DNA of 40,339 nucleotides from Luteimonas sp. FCS-9. Lineage in GTDB: Bacteria; Pseudomonadota; Gammaproteobacteria; Xanthomonadales; Xanthomonadaceae. Position 1 is the stretch's first letter, and every line of letters begins with the position of its first letter. The DNA is taken from positions 1 to 40,339 of the forward strand of contig NZ_LASZ01000025.1 of NCBI RefSeq assembly GCF_001014645.1. Direction: 5' to 3'. The position numbers and the translations under genes were made by a program. The notes under the pieces are model-generated. The model did no database searches and was not told the origin of the DNA. It saw nothing but the letters and a program-made list of their open reading frames with translations. Of the stretch, positions 22,170 through 29,786 are shown piece after piece.

Positions 22170-22640
22170 TCAGCGGACCGGCGGCACCTGGCCCGCCGGT
22201 GCGGCGGGCGGCGGATCGGCGACCCAGATCGCGATGCCGCTGGCGTACTTCTGCCGCGGGCTGATGTCCACGCCCACGCCGGCGGCCGAGAACGAGCGCC
22301 CGCCGCCGCGGCCCAGGCCGCCGCCGACACTGACGCCGCCGCTGCGCTCGCCGTCGGCGGTGCCCTGGAACAGCACGCCGTTGGCGCCGAGACTGGCGGC
22401 CTCGTTGCGGAGCTTCTGCAGCACCGAGTCGGTCTTGTTCTGCTCGCCGTAGGTCAGCGCGCCGCTGCTGGTGTTGAGGATCGCGATCTCCTCGTAGTGC
22501 CCCGGCGGCGGGCCGTGGTAGATGCGGACCTGGGCCGGGTCGATCGGCGCGCGCGGCGTGCCGGTCAGGACGTGGGAGCTGGCGCAGCCGGCGATCGCGG
22601 CCACGGCGAGCAGGAGCGACAGGGTGCGGACGACGCGCAT
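22170..22640 (-). CDS. Small lipoprotein of unknown function
   Basis: 156 residues with a lipoprotein signal (MRVVRTLSLLLAVAAIAGC, lipobox IAGC). The mature part has YHGPPPGHYEEIAILNTSS and LQKLRNEAASLGANGVLFQG, a layout seen in small lipoproteins of the DUF4156-like kind, then a Gly-rich stretch and a Pro-rich end. ATG 22640 is chosen over an upstream in-frame start because GAGGAA stands before it and the signal peptide begins there. It is the last minus-strand gene of the pigment region, 99 bases after the preceding gene; membership in the pathway is unproven. Confidence 0.85.
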   Translation of the reverse strand: MRVVRTLSLLLAVAAIAGCASSHVLTGTPRAPIDPAQVRIYHGPPPGHYEEIAILNTSSGALTYGEQNKTDSVLQKLRNEAASLGANGVLFQGTADGERSGGVSVGGGLGRGGGRSFSAAGVGVDISPRQKYASGIAIWVADPPPAAPAGQVPPVR

Positions 22641-22739
22641 GGCGGTTCCTCGACTCGTGGATGCCCGGATGGGCGCCGGCCGATCATCCACCGGCCGACC
22701 TGAAGCCGGCGTGGATGGTGCCGGCATCGCGCGGCGCCG

Positions 22740-23228
22740 CTAACCGCCCTGTCCGATCCGCGCGCCATCCACCGGATCGCGCAGCCAGCGCTTGATGTGC
22801 CAGGTCAGCGCCCGGAAACTCGCATTCATCTGGAAGCAGCCGCTGGTCATGCTGCCGCCCCGGCCCTGCATGACGCCGTTGAAGCCCGCCACGCGTACGC
22901 CGTCCTCGTACAGCGCCCCGCGCACGCGCAGCGTCTGGGTGTGTTCGATGAACCAGTTGCCGCTCCACAGCGCGTCGACGATCTCGACCCGCAGCACCTG
23001 TCCCCGCATGTCGGCCAGCGGTGCCTGCGCGGGCTCGGCGACCTTGCGCAGTTCGCGGACGAGGGCGCTGGTGAAGTTGCCGGCGATGTCGCAGCGTTCG
23101 AGGAGTTCGGCGTCGATGTCCGCGCCCGCGACGACCGGGACCGGCACCTGGAGCCGGAGCCGGTCGCGCGCCTGCGCCGGCAGCAGGACCGCGCCCAGCA
23201 GGGCGGCCAACAGCAGGACGTATCGCAT
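22740..23228 (-). CDS. Exported protein of unknown function in the pigment region
   Basis: 162 residues with a cleavable signal peptide (MRYVLLLAALLGAVLLPAQA). The mature protein has a mixed alpha/beta look, with the segments RCDIAGNFTSALVREL, LRVEIVDALWSGNW and GGSMTSGCFQMNASFRALTWHIKRWL; three Cys are present in the mature part. I do not recognise a named family. A good Shine-Dalgarno (GGGAGGA) precedes ATG 23228. It lies 86 bases after the ketoreductase stop on the same strand, so it is likely co-transcribed and periplasmic, perhaps helping pigment transport or attachment, but this rests only on context. Confidence 0.85.
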   Translation of the reverse strand: MRYVLLLAALLGAVLLPAQARDRLRLQVPVPVVAGADIDAELLERCDIAGNFTSALVRELRKVAEPAQAPLADMRGQVLRVEIVDALWSGNWFIEHTQTLRVRGALYEDGVRVAGFNGVMQGRGGSMTSGCFQMNASFRALTWHIKRWLRDPVDGARIGQGG

Positions 23229-23314
23229 GGGATCCTCCCAGGGCGCCGTGGCCGGCGCGCTCCCGTGTACGAACGGCCGGAGACCGCCATCGGGGTCGCG
23301 CGCCGCGACCGCGG

Positions 23315-24061
23315 TCAGCCCATCGCGCCGTTGACGCCGATCACCTGTCCGTTGACGTAGCCGGCCGCGTCCGAGCACAGGAAGCCGACCAGCGCGGCGA
23401 CCTCGTCGGGCGTGCCGGCGCGCGCGGCGGGCACGATCTGCTTGATCATCTCGTCGGGAAACGCGTCCTGCGCCATGCTGCCGGCGATCACGCCGGGCGC
23501 GACGACGTTCACGGCGATGCCGCGGCTGGCCATCTCGCGGGCCAGCGACTTCGACGCACCGTGCAGCGCCGCCTTCGCCGCGGCGTAGTTGGTCTGGCCA
23601 CGGTTGCCGAGCACGGCCGCGACCGACGACACGCTGACGATGCGCCCCCAGCGCTTGCGCGCCATCGGCAGCAGCAGCGGCTGGGTGACGTGGAAGAAAC
23701 CGTGCAGCGAGACATCGATCACCCGCTTCCACTGCGCCTCGGACATGCCGGCCATCGGCGCGTCGTCGTGGATGCCGGCGTTGTTGACGACGATCTGGAT
23801 CGGGCCGGCCTCGAGCAGCGCCTCGAGCGCGCGGCGCGTGGCCTCGCCGTCGACGACGTCGAAGACCGTGGCCTCGGCACTGCCGCCGGCCTCCACGATC
23901 CCGGCCACGACCGCCTGCGCCCGCGCGCGGTTGCCGTTGGCGTGCACGATCACGTGGTACCCGTCGGCCGCGAGGCGCCGGCAGATCGCACCGCCGATAT
24001 CGCCGCTGCCGCCGGTGACGAGGGCGCGCCGCGCGGGCGGCCTGGATGCGGATTCGCTCAT
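23315..24061 (-). CDS. 3-ketoacyl-ACP reductase, SDR family (FabG/ApeQ-like)
   Basis: 248-residue short-chain dehydrogenase that would reduce the beta-keto group after each condensation, using NADPH. Seen: nucleotide-binding TGGSGDIGGAI, NNAG followed by IHDD, catalytic Ser in VSVSSVAAV, and Tyr/Lys in NYAAAKAALHG; C-terminal GYVNGQVIGVNGAMG. Length and motifs match FabG and the ApeQ reductase of aryl-polyene clusters. ATG 24061 has no Shine-Dalgarno, but a TACAAT lies only six bases upstream, suggesting a leaderless transcript from its own promoter behind a REP element. Pathway role follows from clustering with the ketosynthase and dehydratases. Confidence 0.95.
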   Translation of the reverse strand: MSESASRPPARRALVTGGSGDIGGAICRRLAADGYHVIVHANGNRARAQAVVAGIVEAGGSAEATVFDVVDGEATRRALEALLEAGPIQIVVNNAGIHDDAPMAGMSEAQWKRVIDVSLHGFFHVTQPLLLPMARKRWGRIVSVSSVAAVLGNRGQTNYAAAKAALHGASKSLAREMASRGIAVNVVAPGVIAGSMAQDAFPDEMIKQIVPAARAGTPDEVAALVGFLCSDAAGYVNGQVIGVNGAMG

Positions 24062-24067
24062 GCGGCG

Positions 24068-24073
24068 ATTGTA
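24068..24073 (-). promoter_or_regulatory. Candidate -10 element of a leaderless promoter (ketoreductase)
   Basis: On the minus strand TACAAT is followed by CGCCGC and then the ATG. The spacing puts the transcription start at or next to the start codon. The hemB gene has almost the same sequence (TAGAATCGCCGCATGA). Confidence 0.5.
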
Positions 24074-24091
24074 CCGGCCGCGCGGCGGTGT

Positions 24092-24189
24092 CTCCGTAGG
24101 CGCGCGCTCGCCCGCGATGGAGCGGTCCGGTGAAAGCCACATCGCGCGCCCCCGAAAGGGGATGCAGGCACGAGCGCGCGCCTACGGAG
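24092..24189. repeat. REP-type inverted repeat overlapping the end of the dehydratase gene
   Basis: Perfect 19-base arms at 24092-24110 (CTCCGTAGGCGCGCGCTCG) and 24171-24189, separated by 60 bases that hold further partial complementarity. The core GTAGGCGCGCGCTCG is a variant of the REP word at 10864. The right arm contains the stop codon and last codons of the hotdog dehydratase. It may end the upstream operon before the ketoreductase promoter. Confidence 0.8.
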
Positions 24190-24620
24190 GGGAGCCGAGC
24201 ATCACCGCCGCGCGGCCTTCGGCGAGCAGTCTGCCGTCGCTTTGGATGCGGAACGCGTACTGCTGGCTGTCGTCGGACTCGACGAGGACCTCGGCGACGC
24301 AGGTCAGGTCGCCGGCGAGGTCGTCGATGCGGGCGACGTGCAGTTGCACGCCGCGCAGCGCGACCAGCATGCCCGGCCGGACCGGGCCGCCGCTGGCGCG
24401 CGCGCAGGCCGCCGTGCACCGCCATCGCCTGTGCGCCGTACTCGCACAGGTGCAGCGCGCGCAGCCGGCCGTCGCTGCGCAGGGGGTGGTCCGGGTCGCG
24501 GTGGCTGGCGCTGCGCAACGTCACGGTGGCCGCGTCCCAGGCCACGACCGCGTCCCACAGGCACATCGCGCCCTGGTGCGGAATCATCGAGAGGATCGTG
24601 TCGCGATCGATCATGGTCAT
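24182..24620 (-). pseudogene. ApeP-like hotdog 3-hydroxyacyl-ACP dehydratase, frameshifted in this sequence
   Basis: The first part, from ATG 24620, reads MTMIDRDTILSMIPHQGAMC, with SASHRDPDHPLR and LCEYGAQAMAVHGG following: the start of the hotdog dehydratases of aryl-polyene clusters, including the conserved IPH.GAMCL segment. The frame then leaves the family, while a second frame picks it up as GVQLHVARIDDLAGDL to GRLLAEGRAAVMLG, ending with TAG at 24182. The switch lies in a CG-repeat (about 24396-24405): removing one base, or restoring a lost CG pair, joins both into one protein of about 145 residues. Upstream, ATGA overlaps the exporter stop. It could be a sequencing error, a true mutation, or a site of ribosomal slippage. 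Confidence 0.85.
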
Positions 24621-27040
24621 GTGGCCGGCTCCGGTTCGGCGCGTGCGGCCGCGATCGTCGCGCGATGGCGCGCGACCAGCAGCGACAGCACGAAGTTGCA
24701 CACCACGCCCAGCGCGACGGTGCTGCCGATCGCGCGCAGCACCGGGATCGACGACAGCGCCAGCAGGCTGAAGACCAGCAGCGTCATCAGGCTGCAGACC
24801 ACGATCGCGTGCAGCGTGCGGATCTGGTCGTCGCGGTCCTGCCCGGCGTGCTCGAAGAACAGCGCGTAGTCGAGCCCGAGCCCCGCGGCCAGGATCAGCG
24901 CGACCAGGTGGAACAGCGTTAATTCCACGCCGGCCAGCCGCAGCACCGCGACCACGACCAGCAGCGTGAGCAGCGTCGGCAGCAGCACCCGCCAGACGCG
25001 GCGCGGGCTGCGCAGCGCGATCCACACCGTGCCCACCAGCAGCACCAGCGCGACCGCCATCGCGGCGAGCACGCGGCCGCGGTACTCGACGACCAGCGAT
25101 TCGGACGCGGCCTTCATGTCGAGCAGGCGCACGTCGACCCCGGGCGCGCGCGCCTGCGCGGCGAGCGCGTCGAGGTCGGACGGCGCGTCGAGGCCGCTGA
25201 GCGAGACCAGCGCGGTCGTGCGGCCGTCGCGCTCGAGCAGCAGGCCCGAGACCGCGGTCGCCAGCGGCGAGCCCGCGAGGTCCTCGCGGGTCAGCGGCGG
25301 CGCCGCCTTCGCGCGTGCGACGTCCTCGACGAACGGCTCGAACGCGTCGTCGTTGAATGCCGAACCGGCGAGCGCGTCGGCGAGCATCGCGCGCAGCGCC
25401 GCGGTGTCGGGCAGCGCGGCCTGGCGGGCGCGCTGCACGTCGGCACCCGGCAGGTAGCGCGCGGCCATGTCGTAGCCGTCGAGCCGACCGCCGGCCACCA
25501 GCGCGTCGAGCGCCGGGCGCAGCGCCGCGGTCGCGGCCAGCGCCGCGTCGCGGTCGGCCGCCTGCGCGACGAGCACGTAGCGCACGTCGGGCGCGCCGAG
25601 TTCGGCGCGCAGCTCGGCGTCGCGCTGCATCGAGGCCGGATCGACCGGCGTCAGCTTCGACAGGTCGTTCTGCCAGGTCGCGCCGGGCGCGAACGCGATC
25701 GCCAGGACCGCGGCCAGCGCCAGCACCGCCAGCGACCAGGTCGGCCGCGGCAGTGCCTCGATCCGGTGCCACAGCCGCTGCAGCCGCACCGACCCGGCGA
25801 TGTCCGGCGGCGCCGGATCGACGAGGCCGGGCAGCAGGTAGCGCGTGGCGAGCGCGGCGATGGCGAGCGCGGCGATCGTGAACACCGCGAGCTGGCGCAG
25901 GCCATCGACGCCGGAGAACAGGAACGTCGCGTAGGCGATGCAGGTCGCGACCACGCCGGTCGACAGCGCCGGCCACAGCCCGCGCACGTTGCGCCACGGC
26001 GACAGGCCGGCGCGCTGATGGCTGAAGAAGTGGATCGGGTAGTCCTGCACCACGCCGATCAGCGTGAACCCGAACGCGATCGTGATGCCATGCACGCCGC
26101 CAGGAAACAGCAGCGCGACCGCGGTCAATCCGCCGATGCCGGCGCTGGCCAGCGGCAGCACGCCCAGCAGCGGCAGCTTCCAGCTGCGGTAGGCGACGAG
26201 CAGCAGCAGCACCAGGCCGGTCGTGTCGACCAGGCCGATGCGCTGCGCCTCGCCCTGGGTCCGGCTGCCGATGTCGACCGAGAACGCGCCCGGGCCGACG
26301 ACCTCGAGCGTGGCGTCGCCGCCCGCCGCCTGCCGCGCGAAGGTGTCGCGGATCGTGCCGACCGCGTCGAGCTGGCCGGTCGGGTCGAAACCGGCCGCGC
26401 GCGTCTCGACCAGCAACAGCGCCTGCGCGCCGGCGCGGTCGAACCAGACCTCGTGCAGCCGCTGCGGCGCACCGGCCGGCTGCCAGGCCTCGGCCAGCGC
26501 CAGCACCTCGAGGGTCGGATCGGCGGGCAGCAGCGGCTCGACCAGCCCGGCGGCCGGCGAGCCGAGATCCTGCAGCCGCGCATCGAACGCGTCGCGCAGC
26601 GCGTCGGCGTCGAGCGGCGCGGCGTCGAACGTCGGCGTCAGCAGGTAGCGGTACGGCAGCAGACGCTCGGGGAACCCGTCGAGCCCCGCCTCGCCGCCGT
26701 TGGCGACGAGCGTGAAGCGGGCATCGCCGGCGAGCGCGTCTTGCAGCGCGTGCGAGCGCGCGGCCAGCGCCTCGGGCGCCTCGCCCGAGATCGCCAGCAT
26801 CAGCAGGCGCGAGCCGGGCCCGTCGCCCAACTCCTCCATCAGCAGGCGCTGTTCGGGCGTGCGCGCATCGGGCAGGAAACGGCGCAGGTCGCCGCTGAAT
26901 TCCAGCGTCGCCCCGGCCACCCAGCCCAGCGCGAGCAGCACCAGCAGCCAGGCGACCGCCAGTGCCAGGCGCAGGCGCGGGCGCTGCAGCAGCCGGTCGC
27001 GCAAGCCCGGGCGCGCGCTCAACGCGGCACGTCGTGGCAC
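24617..27040 (-). CDS. MMPL/RND-type exporter (ApeM-like), pigment transport
   Basis: 807-residue inner-membrane transporter with two repeated halves. Each has a membrane helix (LALAVAWLLVLLALGWVAG near residue 26; AVLALAAVLAIAF mid-protein), a large periplasmic loop, and a five-helix bundle (LVLLLLVAYRSWKLPLLGVLP; VALVLLVGTVWIALR and following). Acidic residues of the proton relay are expected in GVVQDYPIHFFSHQR and GLGLDYALFFEH, which occupy equivalent places in the two halves. In aryl-polyene clusters this family is thought to extract the lipid-linked pigment from the inner membrane and pass it to the LolA-like carrier. The start is GTG at 27040, overlapping the LolA-like gene by 22 bases; its stop overlaps the dehydratase start. 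Confidence 0.93.
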   Translation of the reverse strand: MPRRAALSARPGLRDRLLQRPRLRLALAVAWLLVLLALGWVAGATLEFSGDLRRFLPDARTPEQRLLMEELGDGPGSRLLMLAISGEAPEALAARSHALQDALAGDARFTLVANGGEAGLDGFPERLLPYRYLLTPTFDAAPLDADALRDAFDARLQDLGSPAAGLVEPLLPADPTLEVLALAEAWQPAGAPQRLHEVWFDRAGAQALLLVETRAAGFDPTGQLDAVGTIRDTFARQAAGGDATLEVVGPGAFSVDIGSRTQGEAQRIGLVDTTGLVLLLLVAYRSWKLPLLGVLPLASAGIGGLTAVALLFPGGVHGITIAFGFTLIGVVQDYPIHFFSHQRAGLSPWRNVRGLWPALSTGVVATCIAYATFLFSGVDGLRQLAVFTIAALAIAALATRYLLPGLVDPAPPDIAGSVRLQRLWHRIEALPRPTWSLAVLALAAVLAIAFAPGATWQNDLSKLTPVDPASMQRDAELRAELGAPDVRYVLVAQAADRDAALAATAALRPALDALVAGGRLDGYDMAARYLPGADVQRARQAALPDTAALRAMLADALAGSAFNDDAFEPFVEDVARAKAAPPLTREDLAGSPLATAVSGLLLERDGRTTALVSLSGLDAPSDLDALAAQARAPGVDVRLLDMKAASESLVVEYRGRVLAAMAVALVLLVGTVWIALRSPRRVWRVLLPTLLTLLVVVAVLRLAGVELTLFHLVALILAAGLGLDYALFFEHAGQDRDDQIRTLHAIVVCSLMTLLVFSLLALSSIPVLRAIGSTVALGVVCNFVLSLLVARHRATIAAARAEPEPAT

Positions 27041-27774
27041 AGCCGCTGCGCGGCCTCGGGCGTCTCGATCCCGGCCGCGGCGGTGGCCGCGCCGCCCAGC
27101 AGCGTCGGCTGCGGCTCGCCCTGCTTCGGGCGCGTCTCGATGCAGCGCAGCTCGGCGTCGCGGCCGCGCAGCACGATGCCGGCCACGCGGCCGGCGGTGC
27201 GCGGATCGCGCGGGGTCAGCGTCAGCGTCCAGTCGGCGGGCACGCCGTCGGCCTCGAGCGCGTACAGCGTCTCGAGCGCCTTGCGGTCGCCGGCCAGCAG
27301 CGCGCCGAAGCTGCCCTGCAGCGCGGCGAGTTCGGGCACGCGCGACAGCGAGAACGTGCGCGGCGCGCGGCCCTCGCGCGCGATCGTCGCCTCGCCTGCG
27401 CGGATCGTCGTGGTCTCGGCGTACGGGCTGCGCACCTCGCGCACCAGGGTGTCGGCATCGGGGCGGCGGTACTCGCCGGCCAGCGTCAGCGGCCGCTTGA
27501 GCATCGACGAGGTGCGCAGCTCGACGAACGGGGTCGCGCTCGCGCCCGCCTGGGTCAGCCGCTGCAGGATCCAGTCGGCATCGACGCTGCGCGGCGACGC
27601 CGCCGCGGGGGCGGGCACGCGGTCGCGCGACGGGTCGGCCCGCAGCGGCGCCGGGTGCGCCTGGGCCGCGTCAGCGGTCTGCGCCGCGCTCCATGCCGGG
27701 GCCGCCAGCAGCATCGCCAGCAGCAGGCAGGGACCCGGCCACGGGCGCGCGGGGGTCGCGTTTCCAGAAGTCAT
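27019..27774 (-). CDS. LolA-like outer membrane lipoprotein carrier protein
   Basis: 251 residues: a signal peptide (about 1-32, hydrophobic CLLLAMLLAAPAWSA) and a LolA-related beta-barrel half-domain (VDADWILQRLTQAG, FVELRTSSMLKRPLTLAGEYRRP, VREVRSPYAETTTIR, LTLTPRDPRTAGRVAGIVLRGRD). LolA proteins carry lipoproteins across the periplasm; the aryl-polyene versions (ApeL type) are thought to carry the pigment lipid from the exporter. Start ATG 27774 gives a proper signal peptide, though it makes the gene overlap the upstream acyltransferase by 104 bases in another frame. No internal start leaves a usable signal sequence. Confidence 0.88.
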   Translation of the reverse strand: MTSGNATPARPWPGPCLLLAMLLAAPAWSAAQTADAAQAHPAPLRADPSRDRVPAPAAASPRSVDADWILQRLTQAGASATPFVELRTSSMLKRPLTLAGEYRRPDADTLVREVRSPYAETTTIRAGEATIAREGRAPRTFSLSRVPELAALQGSFGALLAGDRKALETLYALEADGVPADWTLTLTPRDPRTAGRVAGIVLRGRDAELRCIETRPKQGEPQPTLLGGAATAAAGIETPEAAQRLCHDVPR

Positions 27775-28651
27775 AGAAATTGAACCAGTTGTAGGGAGCG
27801 CTGCGCGCATGATGCTCCAGCCGCGCCGCGTAACGGCGGATGAGCGCGGCCACGCCGGCCTGGCGCTCGCGCCGCGGCAGGTCGATGCCGTCGCTGAAGG
27901 GCTCGAACACCAGGTCGTAGCGGTTGCCGCCACGGTACAGGCCGAAGGCCAGCATCACCGGCACCTTCAGTACCGCCGCCAGCAGCCACGGCGCCACCGG
28001 GAACTGCGCCGGTGCACCGAGGAACGGCACCTCGAGCGTGGCGCCGCCCTCCTGGCTGCGGTCGACCAGCAACGCCACCATGGCGCCCTGCCCCAGCGCC
28101 TCCTGGATCGCCAGCGCGACCGACGGGCCGTCGGCGCCGGCGTCGATCACGGTCGCGGCGACCTCGGGGTTGAGCGCCTCGAGCAGCTCGGTCACCGCAC
28201 GCCCGTGGGCGCGGTCGAGCACGACCCGGATCGGGGTCTGCGGGCGCTGCCGCGCGAGCACGCGCAGCACTTCGAAGCTGCCCAGGTGCGAGCCGAACAG
28301 CAGCACGCCGCGGCCGGCCTCGAGGTGGGCGTGCAGCGCCTCGAGCCCCTCGGTGCGCACGTCGAAGCGGCGCGTCGACTCGCTGAGCAGGAACAGCCGG
28401 TCGAGGATCGTCGCGGCGAAGGTGTGGACGTGGCGCGCGACCTCGGCCAGCGTCGCCGGGCGGCCGAACACGCGTGTGAGATAGGCCCGCGAGTCGCGCC
28501 GTTCCGCGCCGCGGCGCAGCAGGAAGTACAGCGTGATCGGATGCAGCAGCGCGCGCGCCGGGGCACGCCCGCAGTGGCTGGCGATCCCGCGGATCAGCGA
28601 CAGCGCGAACCGCCCGCCGCCCTCGCGGCGGCGCTTCCACTCGCTGCTCAT
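27671..28651 (-). CDS. LpxL-like acyltransferase (LPLAT superfamily)
   Basis: 326-residue acyltransferase of the lysophospholipid/lipid A acyltransferase group. The catalytic HxxxxE motif is in GSHLGSFE, followed by RVVLDRAHG, LLVDRSQEGG and EVPFLGAPAQFPVAPWLLA. The relatives in aryl-polyene clusters (ApeD type) are believed to transfer the polyene acyl chain from ACP to a lipid or sugar. There is an amphipathic N-terminus and no signal peptide. Start ATG 28651 overlaps the stop of the hotdog gene (ATGA). The last 35 or so residues (after YNWFNFYDFWKRD) overlap the LolA-like gene and may be an unconserved tail. Confidence 0.9.
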   Translation of the reverse strand: MSSEWKRRREGGGRFALSLIRGIASHCGRAPARALLHPITLYFLLRRGAERRDSRAYLTRVFGRPATLAEVARHVHTFAATILDRLFLLSESTRRFDVRTEGLEALHAHLEAGRGVLLFGSHLGSFEVLRVLARQRPQTPIRVVLDRAHGRAVTELLEALNPEVAATVIDAGADGPSVALAIQEALGQGAMVALLVDRSQEGGATLEVPFLGAPAQFPVAPWLLAAVLKVPVMLAFGLYRGGNRYDLVFEPFSDGIDLPRRERQAGVAALIRRYAARLEHHARSAPYNWFNFYDFWKRDPRAPVAGSLPAAGDAAGGPGMERGADR

Positions 28652-28959
28652 GCCCGGGCCGGCTGGCCGGCGGCGATCTCGCCCGAGGCGAGCAGAGTGC
28701 CGTCGCGCTCGACCCGGAAGCGCCAGCGCGGCGCCTGCCCCGGCAACGGCTCGAACGCGATCGCGGCCGCCTGGCCCGGCAGCAGCGGCTGCACGAACTT
28801 CACCTGCGGCAGCCGCAGCGCGCCCAGCGGACCGTGCTGCGCCTCGATCGCGGCGACCACGCGGTCGAGGACGACGACGCCCGGCACCACCGGCCGGCCG
28901 GGGAAATGCCCGGGCAGGCAGGGATGGTCCGCCTCGACGGCGAAGCCGGTCGCGGCCAT
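28648..28959 (-). CDS. FabZ-like hotdog dehydratase (ApeI-like)
   Basis: A 103-residue single hotdog domain. The FabZ/FabA active-site signature is clear: HPCLPGHFPGRPVVPGVVVLD, with His and the downstream acidic position typical of 3-hydroxyacyl-ACP dehydratases, then VKFVQPLLPGQ and RFRVERDGTLLASGE. It is shorter than FabZ (about 150), but matches the compact ApeI type. It would dehydrate 3-hydroxyacyl intermediates to form the double bonds. With the frameshifted dehydratase at 24182 it gives two dehydratase genes in the operon. Spaced three bases from the preceding acyltransferase stop. Confidence 0.9.
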   Translation of the reverse strand: MAATGFAVEADHPCLPGHFPGRPVVPGVVVLDRVVAAIEAQHGPLGALRLPQVKFVQPLLPGQAAAIAFEPLPGQAPRWRFRVERDGTLLASGEIAAGQPARA

Positions 28960-28962
28960 GGA

Positions 28963-29733
28963 CTAGCGCCCGCCCAGCATCGCGGTGACCGCGTCCCGGG
29001 CCTCGCGCGCGAGCGCCTGGCGGCCGGCGGCGCCGCTGCGGCCGGCCACCGGGATCGGCTGGCCGACCACCGCGCGCATCGGCCCGCGGCGCACGCGGAA
29101 GAAACCGCTGACCGGCAGCACCGCGCCGGTGCCGTGCAGCGCGACCGGCAGCACGTCGACGCCGGCATCGATCGCGGCCTGGAACGAGCCGGACTTGAAC
29201 TCGCCCAGCCGGCCGTCGCGCGAACGCGTGCCCTCGGGGAACAGGCACAGCGCGTGGCCCGCGCCCAGCACCTGCGCGACCTGGCGCCGCAGTTGCGGGC
29301 CGGCGCGGCGGTCGTCGCGGCTGATGAACAGCATGCCGGTCGCGCGGGCGTAGAGATTGAGGAACGGCACCCGGCGCATCTCCTCCTTGAGCAGGAAGCG
29401 CAGCGGCACCGGCACCGCCATGAACAGCACGCAGATGTCGAGCAGCGACTCGTGGTTGGCCACCACCAGGTACGGCCGCGACCAGTCGACCGCGTCGGCG
29501 CCTTCGACCGTCAGCCCGCCCGCCGGACCGACCAGGCCGGGCGCCCAGCGCGTGCGGGCCATGTCCAGCGCGAGCCCGCTGCGGCCGGTGACCGCCTGCA
29601 GGCACAGGGCCACGGTGATCCAGCCCGCCGTCCATAGCAGGGTGAACAGGAACTCCAGCGCGTTCAACGCGAGCATCGGCAGCGCGGTGATCGCCAGCGT
29701 GCCGGGTTCGGCGCGGGTCTGTCGGTATTCCAT
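28963..29733 (-). CDS. PlsC-type 1-acyl-glycerol-3-phosphate acyltransferase-like protein
   Basis: 256 residues. A membrane helix (LNALEFLFTLLWTAGWITVAL, about 24-45) anchors a PlsC domain with catalytic NHESLLD (HxxxxD), the FISRDDRR segment, FPEGTRS and a late PVALHGTGAVLPV. It transfers acyl groups to lysophosphatidic acid or a similar acceptor; in xanthomonadin clusters a PlsC-like protein is regularly found and may build the lipid anchor of the pigment. ATG 29733 follows a possible TATCCT about nine bases upstream, so an additional internal promoter is possible, but weakly supported. It lies 53 bases after the COG4648 gene. Confidence 0.92.
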   Translation of the reverse strand: MEYRQTRAEPGTLAITALPMLALNALEFLFTLLWTAGWITVALCLQAVTGRSGLALDMARTRWAPGLVGPAGGLTVEGADAVDWSRPYLVVANHESLLDICVLFMAVPVPLRFLLKEEMRRVPFLNLYARATGMLFISRDDRRAGPQLRRQVAQVLGAGHALCLFPEGTRSRDGRLGEFKSGSFQAAIDAGVDVLPVALHGTGAVLPVSGFFRVRRGPMRAVVGQPIPVAGRSGAAGRQALAREARDAVTAMLGGR

Positions 29734-29786
29734 CGGACCATTAGGATACTGGCGATCCGGCCCCCGAGCGCGTCCACGGCGCCGAT

